The position numbers and the translations under genes were made by a program. From Rhodospirillales bacterium (GTDB lineage Bacteria > Pseudomonadota > Alphaproteobacteria > Acetobacterales > Acetobacteraceae), in the NCBI GenBank assembly GCA_025352665.1, contig JANXSM010000172.1, positions 1-64,000 on the forward strand: DNA of 64,000 nt, in the 5' to 3' direction. Numbering within the stretch: the stretch's first letter is position 1; each line of letters opens with the position of its first letter. This document shows positions 27,523 through 38,184 of the stretch, in pieces. The notes under the pieces are model-generated. The model had not been told where the DNA came from and searched no databases. It was given only the letters and a program-made list of their open reading frames with translations.

Positions 27523-27879
27523 CTATTTCGGCCAATCAAGCCGTGGCTCCGCGCGGCTCGCAGGAGCCGTCACCGTGCGACGGCCGAGCACCACATCGGC
27601 CGGCCGGGCCGGCGCGATCGGGGGCGGCGCATGCACGAAGCTGTCGTCTCGCTCGTCGGCGCGCGCATCGCGGCGCCCGCCAGCCTGGTGGAGCAGGGCC
27701 ACGCTGCGAATGTCCTCGTGCATGTCGTCAAGTCGCGCTTCAATCGCCTCAAGCCGGCCTTTCAAGCCAAAAACACTGAACGGCACCGTCAGGCACAGCA
27801 GCACATAGAGGCCGATCGGAATGATCGCAATCAGCAGCAGCCACCAAGGAACGTTCGGAAGTTGGAGAAAACTCGGCAT
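27523..27879 (-). CDS. small single-pass membrane protein, hypothetical
   Basis: 118 residues with one transmembrane helix (about 12-35, WWLLLIAIIPIGLYVLLCLTV), then a short helical stretch RLEAIEARLDDMHEDIRS and a disordered Pro/Ala/Arg tail. I do not recognise the family. It precedes nadK in the same direction by six bases and is divergent from the aminotransferase gene. Confidence 0.5.
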   Translation of the reverse strand: MPSFLQLPNVPWWLLLIAIIPIGLYVLLCLTVPFSVFGLKGRLEAIEARLDDMHEDIRSVALLHQAGGRRDARADERDDSFVHAPPPIAPARPADVVLGRRTVTAPASRAEPRLDWPK

Positions 27880-27963
27880 GCCAATATCCTTGTCGCCGGC
27901 AGTGCATCACTCGGTGCGACGCCTGTCATGTCATCGTTTATCCGTTTTTCCAAGGCTTCCTTC

Positions 27964-29079
27964 ATGATTCTACTGATCCCGGGCCCTGTCACCACGCGTC
28001 CTGAGGTGCGTCACGTCATGGCGCAGGACTTTGCCCCCTGGGACGATGACTTTCGTGAGATCTCAAAGCGTGTGCGCAACCGCGTGCTCTCTCTGGCAGG
28101 CGGCGTGGCGGGTGAGCACACAGCCTTGCCGCTGCAAGGCTGTGGCCATTTTGCCACGGAGGCCGCCATTCGAAGCCTGACGCCACCGGGTGCCTGCATT
28201 CTGGTGCCACAGACTGGCCAATACGCCGACCGGATGACGCGTCTCGCAACCGAAGCGGGCCGGGTGGTGGTTCCGCTGATCGTCGATCAGGCCCGACCCG
28301 TCGACGCGGCCGAGGTCGCAGCAGCCCTGGCCGCCGACCCATCGCTGAGCCATGTCGGCCTCGTTTATAGCGAGACCAGCACCGGCGTGATCCATGACCC
28401 CGCGGCAATCGGTGCCGCTGTGCGAAGGGCCGGGCGGCGCATGATCCTCGACGCCGTCTCCGCCTTTGGGGCGCTTCCGCTCGATCTCGCGGCCCAGCCA
28501 GAGATCGACGCCATGGTTTTCACCACAAACAAATGCCTCGAGGGCCTGCCAGGCCTCAGCTTCACCGTGGCACGTGCCGACCGGCTCACAGCCCTGGCCG
28601 GCAGTGCAGCCAGTTGGTCGTTCGACCTGGCCGACATCCATGCCCAGGCGAAACGCGACGGCGGCGGCAGTTTTCGCTTCACTCCGCCCGCCCAGGTGCT
28701 CGCCGCGTTCGACCGTGCGCTCGATTACCACGATGCAGAAGGCGGCAGTGCCGCCCGGTTGGCCCGTTACCGCGAGAACGCCCGCATCGTCCACGAGGGC
28801 TTGCGGTCGCTGGGTCTGCAGCCCTGCCTCGATGCGGCCCACCAGGGCCCTATTGTCGTCAACATACTGGCACCGCGCGACCCCGCCTGGTCGCTGCCGC
28901 TGTTCGTCAGCACCTTGAAGGCCAAGGGCTTCACGATCAGCAATTTCTACAACACGACCGCCCCCAGCTTCCGCGTCGGCTGCATCGGACATGTGGATGC
29001 CGATGTCATGCAACGCTTCGTCGCAGCCGTGGACCAAACGCTGGTCGAGCTGGGCATCGACATCCGCGCCGCAGCATAG
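27964..29079 (+). CDS. PLP-dependent aminotransferase, PhnW-like (2-aminoethylphosphonate:pyruvate)
   Basis: 371 residues from the ATG at 27964; the in-frame ATG at 27928 would add 12. Class V fold: ILLIPGPVTTRPEVRHVMAQD at the N-terminus, LQGCGHFATEAAIRSL (phosphate-binding loop), LDAVSAFGALPLDL with the PLP-binding Asp, and the Schiff-base lysine in VFTTNKCLEGLPGLSF. These match 2-aminoethylphosphonate-pyruvate transaminases, which make phosphonoacetaldehyde. No phnX, phnA, phnY or phosphonate transporter is nearby, so the substrate is uncertain; it could be another alanine- or serine-glyoxylate-type transaminase. Confidence 0.75.
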   Translation: MILLIPGPVTTRPEVRHVMAQDFAPWDDDFREISKRVRNRVLSLAGGVAGEHTALPLQGCGHFATEAAIRSLTPPGACILVPQTGQYADRMTRLATEAGRVVVPLIVDQARPVDAAEVAAALAADPSLSHVGLVYSETSTGVIHDPAAIGAAVRRAGRRMILDAVSAFGALPLDLAAQPEIDAMVFTTNKCLEGLPGLSFTVARADRLTALAGSAASWSFDLADIHAQAKRDGGGSFRFTPPAQVLAAFDRALDYHDAEGGSAARLARYRENARIVHEGLRSLGLQPCLDAAHQGPIVVNILAPRDPAWSLPLFVSTLKAKGFTISNFYNTTAPSFRVGCIGHVDADVMQRFVAAVDQTLVELGIDIRAAA

Positions 29080-29083
29080 GGAC

Positions 29084-29860
29084 CTAAAGCATGCCGTCTA
29101 CCAACGCCTCGACATCCTGGGAGGCCGGGCACACCGGATGCCGCTCCAGCAGCAGCGCCTGCCGCCGGATCGTCTCGGCGACCTTGTCGTCACGCCGGAC
29201 GATACCGGCGAGTGGCGGGGTGAAGCCGAGGAATCCCAGGGTCGCGCGCGTCAACGTCTGGTAGGTGCGCTGCCCGGAAGGTTTGCTGGCCGATTGGTTG
29301 ACGGCGACCCGCGCGTGCAGCGGGCTGCCGCGGCGATCCTGCTGGTAAAGCTTCAACACGGCATAGGCGTCCGTCAGGCTGGTCGGCTCGTCGGTGGTGA
29401 CCACCAGCAATTGGTCCGCCGCACTGGCGAGATCGCGCACGAACCGGTCAAGGCCCGCGCCAAGATCGAGCAGAATCGCGTCATAGCTGCTGGCGAGTGC
29501 CGCCAGCAGCTGGCGCAGACGATCGCCGTAAGCGTCGCCGAGCGAGGCCAACTCGGCCGATCCAGACCGCCCTGACAGGATATCGAACCCAGCCGGATGA
29601 TGAATGACGACCTGGTCGACCGACATCGCCCCGCTCAGCACCGACCCGAGATCGGCCTTGGGCGTCAACCCCAGCTGGATGTCGATATTGGCCAGCCCCA
29701 GGTCACAGTCCACCAAAAGCACCCGCGCCCGCCGGCGGGCCAAGGCGTGAGCCATGGTGATAGAAAGAAACGTTTTCCCCACACCGCCCTTGCCAGACGC
29801 GATGGCGATAACGCCGGGCCGGTGCGGGTGCGGCAATGGAGCGCTGTCAGACATCGCCAT
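29084..29860 (-). CDS. flhG: flagellar number regulator FlhG (FleN), MinD-like ATPase
   Basis: 258 residues from the ATG at 29860, overlapping flhF by 14 bases; the ATG at 29854 is an alternative. It has a deviant Walker A IAIASGKGGVGKTFLSITMA, the DCDLGLANIDIQLGL segment and DAILLDLGAGLD (Walker B). A C-terminal amphipathic helix is suggested. FlhG with FlhF sets the number and place of flagella. It ends the fliF-flhG run and converges with the aminotransferase gene, five bases apart. Confidence 0.9.
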   Translation of the reverse strand: MAMSDSAPLPHPHRPGVIAIASGKGGVGKTFLSITMAHALARRRARVLLVDCDLGLANIDIQLGLTPKADLGSVLSGAMSVDQVVIHHPAGFDILSGRSGSAELASLGDAYGDRLRQLLAALASSYDAILLDLGAGLDRFVRDLASAADQLLVVTTDEPTSLTDAYAVLKLYQQDRRGSPLHARVAVNQSASKPSGQRTYQTLTRATLGFLGFTPPLAGIVRRDDKVAETIRRQALLLERHPVCPASQDVEALVDGML

Positions 29861-30746
29861 GGGCATTCCTATTGGACGGAACATGCAAAAGCCGCGTGGC
29901 CAGCAGGTCGGGCGTAAGCGGCACCAGGCCATCCGCCGCGCCGGCGCCAACGCCTGCTTCGGCCAGCGAAAGGCCGCTGCGGGAGGCTGCCACAATCGAG
30001 CCGAGGCGGCGCGCCACGTCCAGCCGCGTGACCATCAGTAAATCCGCACCGATGGCGGCAAACTCGAAGGCGATATCGCAGGCCTCGTCGGCGGCCATTT
30101 CGGCAGGCAGAACCAGAGCGATCCGCCCGTCGCAGGCATGGGCGAATTCCTGCAGCCACTGCCGCTCCGCCGGATCAAACAGGTGGGTGCCGGGCATGTC
30201 GATCAGGATCGGGCACTGCGGCGCCGCCCGCGCCAGGCAGTCAAGCAATGCTGCCGGAGCACTTGCCACGTTAAGCGTCAGGCCGAGCAGGCGGACCAAG
30301 GCGGAGATCTGTTCGATCGCCCCCGCTTTGCGTTCATCGGCGGTGATAACCACCGGTTTGCTGCCGCCAAGAACGAGACGCGTGGCAATCCGCGCCACTG
30401 TCAGCGTCTTGCCCGCACCTGCGGGGCCCGCGAACAGCACCGGCCGTGTGCTCCGGGCAAAGTCGATTTCGGCAAAGCGCAGATGGGTCGCCAGCGCATG
30501 AGAAAGTTTCTCCTCCAGCAAAAGGCCGATCACGCTCGGGGGCACGCCATGGAACCGCAGCGCCTGCTCCTGGGCGGCACGATCGAACGGCTCCGGATCC
30601 ACCTGCCCGGGTGGTACGGCCGCGGTGATCTCGAACCCGCCGCCGACGCGGCGGCTGGACAGAATGAAGGCCTCCGCTCCCAGCTCCGCCCGAACGGCGG
30701 CCATCGCCTCGGCCATCCGCGGGGCGCGATACAGCTTGAGGCGCAT
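29847..30746 (-). CDS. flhF: flagellar SRP-type GTPase FlhF
   Basis: 299 residues. A short N-terminal region (KLYRAPRMAEAMAAVRAELGAEAFILSSRR) is followed by the NG GTPase domain: G1 LFAGPAGAGKTLTVARIATRL, ITADERKAGAIEQ, the G3 region ILIDMPGTH, and MVTRLDVARRLG (G4, TRLD in place of TKxD). FlhF recruits the first basal-body parts to the pole. Its start codon overlaps the flhA stop (30746), implying coupled translation. It is shorter than Bacillus FlhF; the basic linker is reduced. Confidence 0.88.
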   Translation of the reverse strand: MRLKLYRAPRMAEAMAAVRAELGAEAFILSSRRVGGGFEITAAVPPGQVDPEPFDRAAQEQALRFHGVPPSVIGLLLEEKLSHALATHLRFAEIDFARSTRPVLFAGPAGAGKTLTVARIATRLVLGGSKPVVITADERKAGAIEQISALVRLLGLTLNVASAPAALLDCLARAAPQCPILIDMPGTHLFDPAERQWLQEFAHACDGRIALVLPAEMAADEACDIAFEFAAIGADLLMVTRLDVARRLGSIVAASRSGLSLAEAGVGAGAADGLVPLTPDLLATRLLHVPSNRNAHGDV

Positions 30747-32815
30747 CAGATGCTACCGACGGTGCGAATGCGGGCACGCGGGAAAATCTCAGTCTGCGAC
30801 AGCACCGAAGTGGATGGGCGGATCCGCTCTACGATCGCGCGCACATGAACGCGGATGTTGGAGCCGGTCAGCAGCACAGGTGCTTCGCCCGCCTGGGCTG
30901 CGGTGTCGAAGGCCGCGCGCAGCCGGTGCATGAAATCAGCCAGCGCAGAGGGCGCCATGCCGAGCTGGCGGTCATCGGGCGGGCCCGTCAAGGCGTCGGC
31001 GAACGCGGCCTCCCATTCCGGCGAAAGGGTGATCAGCGGAATGTATCCATTCGGGCCAACGTGGCTGTCGCTGATCTGGCGCGCCAGGCGGGAGCGCACA
31101 TGCGAGACGATGGCGTTGAGCGACTGCGAGGCGCCGGTGCAGATTTCGAGAACACTCTCGAGAATGGTCGGCAGGTCGCGGATCGAAACACGCTCGGCCA
31201 GCAACGCTTGCAGAATACGCTGCACGCCGGCGATCGTCATCTGCGAGGGGATCAGATCGCTGATCAGCTTGCGTTGCTCGGTCGGCAACTCATCAAGCAG
31301 CTTCTGCGTCTCCCAGAAGCTCAGCAGTTCGGGCATCATCTGCCGCACGATTTCGGTCAGATGCGTGGTCAGCGCGCTGGCGGGGTCCACCACGGTGCAG
31401 CCGCGAAACACGGCCTCCTCGCGCAGCTCCGGATCAATCCACACTGCGGGCAGGCCGAACGCCGGCTCCTCCACACGCTCACCGGGCAGATCCGGCATGC
31501 CGCCATGCGGATCCATGCCCAGCATCAGATTGGCGCGAATTTCACCGCGGCCGGCCTCGACTTCCTTGACCTTGACCGCATAGATATCGGCGCCGAGCTG
31601 CATGTTATCTTGAATACGCACCGGCGGCATGATGAAACCCATCTCGGCTGCGATGGCGCGGCGCAGATGCTTGATCTGCTCGGTCAACCGCGGCGTATCC
31701 CCTGATGCCAGCGACAACAATCCGTAGCCGAGCTCCAGCCGGATCATGTCGATCTTGAGCATGTCGGTAATCGGTGCCTCGGCGGGCGCCACCGGCGCTG
31801 CAGCTTCCGAAGCCGCCTCCAGTCCGCCCTGCCGCGAGCGCAGCCAGGCAGCACCCCCGGCCATGCCAGCCAAGGCCAGAAACGGCAGCGCCGGCAGCCC
31901 GGGCAGCTAGGCCAGTACCGCGGCACTGCCGGCCGCCATCGCCAGCGGCTTGGGACTGCCGCCGAGCTGGCGCACCAGGGCGGCATCGGCAGTCCCCTCC
32001 ATGCCCCCTTTGGTCACCACGATGCCTGCCGCGGTGGAGACCAGCAGGGCAGGGATCTGCGAGACCAGCCCGTCGCCCACGGTCAGCGTGGTGTAGGTGC
32101 TGATCGCATCGGCGAACGGCAGGCCGTGCCGCACCAGGCCGATCGCCAGCCCGCCAATGATGTTGATGATGGTAATGAGAAGCCCCGCGATCGCATCGCC
32201 GCGCACGAATTTCGCCGCACCATCCATCGCACCATAGAAGCCGCTTTCATCCTCCAATTCACGCCGGCGTGCCCGCGCCGTTTTCTCGTCGATCAGGCCG
32301 GCCGACATGTCACTGTCGATCGCCATCTGTTTGCCCGGCATGGCATCGAGGCTGAAGCGGGCAGCAACTTCGGCAATGCGGCCGGAGCCCTTGGTGATGA
32401 CCATGAAGTTCACCACCAGCAGGATGGCAAACAGGATAACGCCTATCGCGACATCGCCGCCCATCAGGAAGCCGCCGAACGCAGCAACGACCTGGCCCGC
32501 CGACATCGGGCCCTCGTTGCCATGCGACAGGATCAGCCGCGTGGTGGCAACATTGAGCGAAAGTCGGAACAACGTCGACAGCAGTAGCAAAGTTGGGAAC
32601 GAGGTGAAATCCAAAGGTTTGGTCAGAAAGATCGCCACCATCAGGATCAGCACCGAAACGGTCAGCGACAGCGCCAGACCGGCATCCAGAATCAGCTTCG
32701 GCAAGGGGAAGATCAGAATCGAAAGCAGCCCGATCAGACCGAGCGCAAGACCGATATCGGACCCGATTCCAAAGGATTTCTGAAAGCTCAGCACACGATT
32801 GAGAAGGCCCTGCAT
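30746..32815 (-). pseudogene. flhA: flagellar export gate protein FlhA, interrupted by in-frame TAG
   Basis: The frame from the ATG at 32815 to the stop at 30746 equals a full-length FlhA (about 689 codons). The N-terminal membrane domain is clear ([38 protein letters not shown], and the FHIPEP-type loop with [20 protein letters not shown]). The cytoplasmic domain follows (DMIRLELGYGLLSL, VVDPASALTTHLTEI, GASQSLNAIVSHVRSRL). Codon 303 (31907-31909) is TAG, in the middle of AVLA-stop-LPGLPALPFLAL, the helix after the cytoplasmic loop, and the same frame resumes directly after it. So this is a point lesion, readthrough, or a sequencing error, not a frameshift. It sits between flbD and flhF. Confidence 0.88.
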
Positions 32816-32828
32816 CGATGCTGTGACC

Positions 32829-34178
32829 TTAGACGAAGGCGCTGGTCTGTGGGTGTGGGACGGAGACGCCCTTGGCCGCGTATTCGCGGATCTTGTTGCG
32901 CAGCGCCCGGATGGAAATCCCCAGCATGGTCGCCGCGTGTGTGCGGTTTCCATGCGTGTGTTCCAGTGTTTCGAGGATCAGGTCGCGTTCGAGATCTTCC
33001 AGTTTGCGACCCACATAACCGCGGATCCCCTCTTCGGTGCCGCCAGGTGCCGAGGTGGCATCCGGCTCGCGCACCGCGCGGCGGTCAGACGCAGCTTCCG
33101 GATCGATGTCCAGAAGTGGGCCGGGCGAGATCAGCACGCTGCGATGCACGGTGTTTTCCAGCTCGCGGATGTTACCGGGCCAGGAACGTGCGCACAGTGC
33201 CGCCATCGCCTGCGGTGTGAAGTCCCGGTAGGCGATGCCGTTCAGGTCGGCGTATTTGCGCGAGAAATAGCCTGCAAGCGTCGGAATGTCCCCGGGGCGT
33301 GCGCGCAATGGCGGCAGATGCAGCGAAATGACGTTGAGGCGGAAGTAGAGATCCTCGCGGAAATTGCCCTTCTGTACCTCGACGGCAAGGTCGCGGTTGG
33401 TGGTGGCGAGGATGCGGACGTTCAGCCGAACCGGCGCGTTGCCGCCGACCCGGTCGATCTCGCGTTCCTGGATAGCGCGCAGCAGCTTTGCCTGCAGGCG
33501 AACATCGATCTCGCCGATTTCGTCGAGCAGCAATGTACCGCGATCGGCTGCCTCGAACTTCCCGATCCGGCGCGATACGGCGCCGCTGAAGGCGCCTTTC
33601 TCATAACCGAACAGCTCGCTTTCCAGAAGATTATCGGGAATGGCAGCGCAGTTGACGGCAACGAACGGCCCAGTGGCGCGCTTTGAACTTCGGTGCACGT
33701 GGCGGGCAAAGATTTCTTTGCCGGTGCCGCTTTCGCCGTAGATCAGAATCGAGGCCTCGGATCCGGCCACTTGCGTCGCACTGCGCAACAGCTCGAGGGT
33801 TTTCGGATCATGCGCGATCAGTGCGTGATCCGTCTGGCCCAGTGCCTGCAGGAACAACACCAGGATGTCGCGCGTGGTCGGGAGCTCCAGAAAATCACGA
33901 CAGCCGAGCCGAATCGCCTGTGCCGCCACCTGCGGCTCGGCAGCATTGCCGCATGCGATCAGCGAGACACGCAGCTGCTGCGCCTGCAGCAGGGCCGCAA
34001 GTTCACCCACGTTGGCCGCGACATCGCAGAGTGCGTGATCAATCGTCGGTGTCGTGCGGATCACGGCAACAGCTGACAGCGCGGTGTCGGCATGATGAAT
34101 GCGGAATCCGAGCGACTTGAGAATCGTCGCAACCGATCCCAGTGCTCCCGCCAAACTGCCGATGATAAGGATCCGCAT
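32829..34178 (-). CDS. flbD: sigma-54 activator FlbD, flagellar regulator
   Basis: 449 residues. The N-terminal receiver-like domain is degenerate ([20 protein letters not shown]; no clear phosphoacceptor triad), as in Caulobacter FlbD. The AAA+ domain has Walker [20 protein letters not shown], the sigma-54 loop GAFSGA (usual form GAFTGA) and Walker [14 protein letters not shown] Fis-type helix-turn-helix ends the protein ([23 protein letters not shown]). FlbD activates late flagellar operons with RpoN. A sigma-54-like promoter is visible before flgE. Confidence 0.93.
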   Translation of the reverse strand: MRILIIGSLAGALGSVATILKSLGFRIHHADTALSAVAVIRTTPTIDHALCDVAANVGELAALLQAQQLRVSLIACGNAAEPQVAAQAIRLGCRDFLELPTTRDILVLFLQALGQTDHALIAHDPKTLELLRSATQVAGSEASILIYGESGTGKEIFARHVHRSSKRATGPFVAVNCAAIPDNLLESELFGYEKGAFSGAVSRRIGKFEAADRGTLLLDEIGEIDVRLQAKLLRAIQEREIDRVGGNAPVRLNVRILATTNRDLAVEVQKGNFREDLYFRLNVISLHLPPLRARPGDIPTLAGYFSRKYADLNGIAYRDFTPQAMAALCARSWPGNIRELENTVHRSVLISPGPLLDIDPEAASDRRAVREPDATSAPGGTEEGIRGYVGRKLEDLERDLILETLEHTHGNRTHAATMLGISIRALRNKIREYAAKGVSVPHPQTSAFV

Positions 34179-34188
34179 AACGAAAGAT

Positions 34189-34515
34189 CTAGATTGCGCG
34201 GTCGGTTTTGACGATTTCCGTCATCGTCACGCCAAGCCGGTTGTCATCGACCATCACAACCTCACCTCGTGCCACCAGGCGATTGTTGACATAGATGTCG
34301 ATGGATTCGCCAAGTTTGCGATCGAGCTCGACCACAGCGCCGCGCCCGAGCTTCAGCAGCTGGCTGACCTGCATCGTGGCCTTGCCGAGCACGGCGCTGA
34401 CGGTGACGGGAATATCGTACACCGCCTCGAGATCGCGCGGACTGCGCAGCGGCCCGCTCTCGGCGACAGGGCCGCTGGGGTCGTTCAGTTCGGTCAGGTT
34501 CATGTCATTGGACAT
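34189..34515 (-). CDS. fliN: flagellar motor switch protein FliN
   Basis: 108 residues from the ATG at 34515, overlapping fliH by 11 bases; the ATG at 34503 would also fit. The SpoA domain reads LEAVYDIPVTVSAVLGKATMQVSQLLKLGRGAVVELDR and ends GEVVMVDDNRLGVTMTEIV, standard for FliN. It forms the lower C-ring that binds CheY-P and docks FliH-FliI. Confidence 0.95.
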   Translation of the reverse strand: MSNDMNLTELNDPSGPVAESGPLRSPRDLEAVYDIPVTVSAVLGKATMQVSQLLKLGRGAVVELDRKLGESIDIYVNNRLVARGEVVMVDDNRLGVTMTEIVKTDRAI

Positions 34516-35230
34516 CGGCAAGTTCCGCCTTGTGTGCAAATGCGGCGTCCCTGACGGGTGCGCTGCTTTCAGACGGCATCGAATTGATGCCGAGCTGGAG
34601 GAAAATACTCATCACCTGAGCGTGGAAGCTGGCGGGGCTCCAGCGCGCCTTGCCGCCGAGCCAGGACATCACGACTTCGCCTTCGGCCTGGTCGTGGACG
34701 ATTGCGATGCGCAGGCGCCCGTTCGAGATTTCGCCAAGAAGATTCTGCAGTTCGGCACCGGTCTTCGGTGCCACGCGAAGTTCGATGAGCAGGTCTGGCA
34801 TCAGCGTCTGCCGCAAAGCTGCCAGCATCGGCATCAATTCACCCTGCAGCAGGACAGGCGAAGCGTGCGGTGCGAGCGAGCCGATGATTGTGGCCATCAG
34901 TGTTTCGACCGAACCCAGCGCGGATCGGACGGAGCGTTCAGCCTCGTCGCGAAATCCGTCCAGTCCTGCAGCAATCCGTTCGACAGCGCGGGTCGTCTGA
35001 CCGGCCAGGCGCAATGTTTCTGCGGCGGCAGCTTCGGCCGCAGTGTCAGCGCGCAGAGCACTGGCCGTGCCGTCATCGATATTAGCCGGTAACGCATCCT
35101 GCATGACCGATGTTTCGTAGGGTAACGGTTTCTGTGCTGCTTCGACTGGGAGGCGGGCTGGTTCGCCGAAATCCTCGAACACCATCCGTATCCGCTGCGG
35201 TTTCGGCATGGTCGCCTCGATCGCGCTCAA
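34505..35230 (-). CDS. fliH: flagellar assembly protein FliH (FlbE-like)
   Basis: 241 residues. The N-terminus is low complexity with the short motif [13 protein letters not shown]. An Ala-rich coiled coil occupies about 55-100 ([21 protein letters not shown]), and the C-terminal domain reads [19 protein letters not shown]. The layout and the place between fliG and fliN fit FliH/FlbE, which holds FliI at the C-ring. Sequence similarity in this family is weak. The start overlaps the fliG stop by four bases. Confidence 0.78.
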   Translation of the reverse strand: MSAIEATMPKPQRIRMVFEDFGEPARLPVEAAQKPLPYETSVMQDALPANIDDGTASALRADTAAEAAAAETLRLAGQTTRAVERIAAGLDGFRDEAERSVRSALGSVETLMATIIGSLAPHASPVLLQGELMPMLAALRQTLMPDLLIELRVAPKTGAELQNLLGEISNGRLRIAIVHDQAEGEVVMSWLGGKARWSPASFHAQVMSIFLQLGINSMPSESSAPVRDAAFAHKAELADVQ

Positions 35231-36243
35231 TACACGATCTCCTCGTTCTTATTCTCGCCGATTTCGATGGTGCCCTGCGCTGCCAGCTCCTTTGCCATGG
35301 CGACGACGGAGGCCTGCGCCTCGTCCACATCGCGCAGTTTCACCGGGCCGAGCGCCTCGATGTCCTCGCGGAGCATCTTTCCGGCGCGTTCGGAGAGATT
35401 AGCGAAGAAAAGCTCGCGCAAGGTTTCCGATGCCCCCTTGAGTGCCAATGGAAGCTTGGCCTTCTCGACCACGCGCAGCAGCGCCTGGATGGCGGAGCCG
35501 TTGAGGCGTTGTAAGTCGTCGAAGGTGAACATCAGAGATTTGATCCGCTCGGCGGCCTCGCGGTTGCGCTCCTCGAGGGCTGCGATGAAGCGAGTCTCGG
35601 CTTGACGATCGAGATTGTTGAAAATCTCTGCCATCATCTCATGCGCGTCGCGACGCGAGCTGCGCGCCAGATTCGACATGAATTCGGAACGCAGCGTGCG
35701 TTCCACGCCGTCGAGCACGTCTTTCTGCACGCTTTCCATTCGCAGCATGCGCATCACCACTTCGATGGCGAAACCATCCGGCAAAATTGCCAGAACGCGA
35801 GCTGCGTGCTCGGGCTTGATCTTCGAAAGTACCACGGCAACGGTCTGCGGATATTCGTTCTTGAGATAGGCCGCCAGAACTGTCTCGTTGACGTTGCCGA
35901 GCTTGTCCCACATCGTTCGTCCAGCTGGTCCGCGAATTTCCTCCATGATCTGCGCCACACGATCGCGCGGCAGGGTTTTCATCAAAAGCCGCTCGGTGTT
36001 CTCGAAGCTGCCGACGAGACTGCCGGCGCCGTTCAGATGATCGGCGAATTCCAGGCATAATTTCTCCACCACATCTGCGCGGATGGCGCCAAGCTGGGCC
36101 ATGGTGGACGAGATTTCCTTGATCTCGTCTTCGTGCATCATGCTGAACAGCCGGGCGCAATGGTCGTCGCCGATGGCCAGCATCAGCGCCGCCGCCTTCT
36201 GCAGGCCCGACATGGTGCGGACATCGTCGAGTTGCGTGCTCAT
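35227..36243 (-). CDS. fliG: flagellar motor switch protein FliG
   Basis: 338 residues with all three FliG domains. N-terminal: [22 protein letters not shown]. Middle: [26 protein letters not shown] (the EHPQ-like segment is EYPQ). C-terminal: [25 protein letters not shown] and [21 protein letters not shown], the charged torque helix facing MotA. Start overlaps the fliF stop by four bases (ATGA). Confidence 0.96.
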   Translation of the reverse strand: MSTQLDDVRTMSGLQKAAALMLAIGDDHCARLFSMMHEDEIKEISSTMAQLGAIRADVVEKLCLEFADHLNGAGSLVGSFENTERLLMKTLPRDRVAQIMEEIRGPAGRTMWDKLGNVNETVLAAYLKNEYPQTVAVVLSKIKPEHAARVLAILPDGFAIEVVMRMLRMESVQKDVLDGVERTLRSEFMSNLARSSRRDAHEMMAEIFNNLDRQAETRFIAALEERNREAAERIKSLMFTFDDLQRLNGSAIQALLRVVEKAKLPLALKGASETLRELFFANLSERAGKMLREDIEALGPVKLRDVDEAQASVVAMAKELAAQGTIEIGENKNEEIVY

Positions 36244-37946
36244 GCCGGCTCCTGCGTCATCCAGGCACGAACGATAGAAAGGCTTTCGTCCGGATGCCGC
36301 TCGACCAGATCGGCGATACGTCGGACAGAGGAGGCTTTGAGCTGGCCTTCGATCTGGGTGATACTGAGCATGCTTTCATCCTCGACGGCGGTCCGGCCGC
36401 CGCTGCCGCTGACGCCGGCCGAGGCCAGCAGAGCGGTGACTCGGCCAGGTCCTGCGATGGCGGCGTGACCCGACGCCATGGAACCGACGGCGCCGGCCTC
36501 ACCCGGTGCGCGACCAAGCAGCGCCAGGGCTGCCGGATCGGCACCGAGCACCTTGCTGGTGGTGGAGACTGAGAGCTGGCGTACCATCGGGCGCATGACA
36601 AACAGCATGGCGATGAGGGCGAGGGCGCCCACGAGTCCGGTCTGCGCCAGGCGCATCAGGTCGCTCTTCTCGATGCCGAAAGGCAGCGGGCTACGAGACG
36701 TCTCGATCTGCGCGTCGGGGTCCTCCGCGAACCTGAGGGTGACGATCTCCACCTTGTCGCCGCGGCTTTCGTCAAAGCCGATGGCGGTTCGCACCAGCTT
36801 GGTAATCTGCGCCAGCTCCTCGGGCGGCCGCTCCTGCCAAACGAAGGTGCCGTCCGGCTGCTTGCGCTGCACGCCGTCCACCATCACGGCCATGCTGATG
36901 CGGGTGATCTTGGGCTGGTCGTGGATGATCGTGCGGACGGTTTTGGTGACTTCGAAATTCGTCGTTTCCTCCTGCCGCTGCTCGCTGGTGCCGGCGCCGG
37001 GCGTTCCGGCATCGGCGTTGGGCAGGTTGTTCTGCACGGAGACGGCGGCCGCGGCCTCGCTGGTCTTCGAGTTGTTGCTGACGGTCTGCGTGCTGCGTAC
37101 TACCTGGCCTTCGGGATCGTAGCGTTCCTGGGTTTCATGCAGCTGCTCGTAGTCATAGGCGATCGTCGTTTCCGCCCGCGCGCGGCCAGGGCCCAAGCTG
37201 CGCTCCAGCATTTCCTCAACCGCTCGGGACAGGCGCAGTTCTGTGGCCACCCGCTGCTGATCGTTGGAGGCGGCCACCGGGTTCACGCCGGGCTGCTCCC
37301 CGGCGCGGGCCAACAGGTTGCCGCGTGTGTCCGTTACCGCCACGTTCTGCGGGCGCAATCCGGGCACGGCTGCCGCGATCAGGTTGACGATGGCCGAAAT
37401 GCCCTCGCGGTCCAGTCTGGCATTGCCGGTCATGGTGAGCAGGACTGAAGCCTGAGCGTCTTGCCGGTCGCGCGAAAACGGTTCGCGCTTTGGCAGCACA
37501 AGATGAACGCGCGCCGCCTTCACGCCCTGCACCGAACGTATTGTCCGGGCAAGCTCACCCTCCAGCGCGCGGGACTGGTTCATCGCCTGCTGGAACTGGG
37601 TGGCGGTCAGGCTGTCGGTGCGGTCGAGCAGTTCGTAGCCCATCGAGCCACCGGTGGGCAGTCCTTCGCGGGCAAGGCTCAGCCGGGCGCGGGCGACGTC
37701 ATCGGATGCGACCATGATCTGCGTGCCGCCGGAGGCGATCTGGTGGGGAATTTTCTGCTTGTCCAACAGCTCAGCGATCTGGCCTGCCTCCCGCAGGTCG
37801 AGGTCGCTGTAGAGCGACGCCATCTGCGTGCTGGGGCCGCGCACGGCGAGCACGGTGAGCAGGCCGAGCATGGCGATGCCCACGGCGGCAAGGGCTGCGA
37901 TGCGGCCGGGGCCAAGCGCCTTGAGGCCTTCGAGCAACGGATTCAT
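36240..37946 (-). CDS. fliF: flagellar MS-ring protein FliF
   Basis: 568 residues. One transmembrane helix near the N-terminus (about 16-34) and one near 440-460 ([19 protein letters not shown]) bracket the periplasmic ring-building domains. Recognisable parts are [21 protein letters not shown] and [19 protein letters not shown]. The C-terminus carries the FliG-binding tail ([22 protein letters not shown]). FliF is the first gene of the minus-strand run to flhG; its upstream region holds a CtrA-like box. Confidence 0.95.
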   Translation of the reverse strand: MNPLLEGLKALGPGRIAALAAVGIAMLGLLTVLAVRGPSTQMASLYSDLDLREAGQIAELLDKQKIPHQIASGGTQIMVASDDVARARLSLAREGLPTGGSMGYELLDRTDSLTATQFQQAMNQSRALEGELARTIRSVQGVKAARVHLVLPKREPFSRDRQDAQASVLLTMTGNARLDREGISAIVNLIAAAVPGLRPQNVAVTDTRGNLLARAGEQPGVNPVAASNDQQRVATELRLSRAVEEMLERSLGPGRARAETTIAYDYEQLHETQERYDPEGQVVRSTQTVSNNSKTSEAAAAVSVQNNLPNADAGTPGAGTSEQRQEETTNFEVTKTVRTIIHDQPKITRISMAVMVDGVQRKQPDGTFVWQERPPEELAQITKLVRTAIGFDESRGDKVEIVTLRFAEDPDAQIETSRSPLPFGIEKSDLMRLAQTGLVGALALIAMLFVMRPMVRQLSVSTTSKVLGADPAALALLGRAPGEAGAVGSMASGHAAIAGPGRVTALLASAGVSGSGGRTAVEDESMLSITQIEGQLKASSVRRIADLVERHPDESLSIVRAWMTQEPA

Positions 37947-38075
37947 GCGCTGGCGGCCTGCGCCCGCACGGCATGGTCTCGTTCACTCAAATGCTTGATG
38001 CGGCTCTGGTTCATACGCCACGAATTCCCTGCCACCCGGCATTTTGTCCGGCATCGCAGTTTCGCAGTCTGCTGA

Positions 38076-38090
38076 TTGACCAATGGTTAA
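38076..38090 (-). promoter_or_regulatory. candidate CtrA binding site upstream of fliF
   Basis: On the minus strand this reads TTAA-CCATTGG-TCAA, one mismatch from the CtrA consensus TTAA-N7-TTAA, and its first half is the preferred TTAACCAT. It lies 130 bases before the fliF start in the 238-base gap after flgD. Early flagellar operons in Caulobacter are CtrA-controlled, and ctrA is in this cluster. Confidence 0.5.
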
Positions 38091-38184
38091 CAGGAGCGGT
38101 CTTTTTGCCGCGATCGGCCGGCACCGACCGCCCCGCGGCATGGATCGAAAAATGATTCGCAGACGCGGTGGCGGCTTTTCCGCG

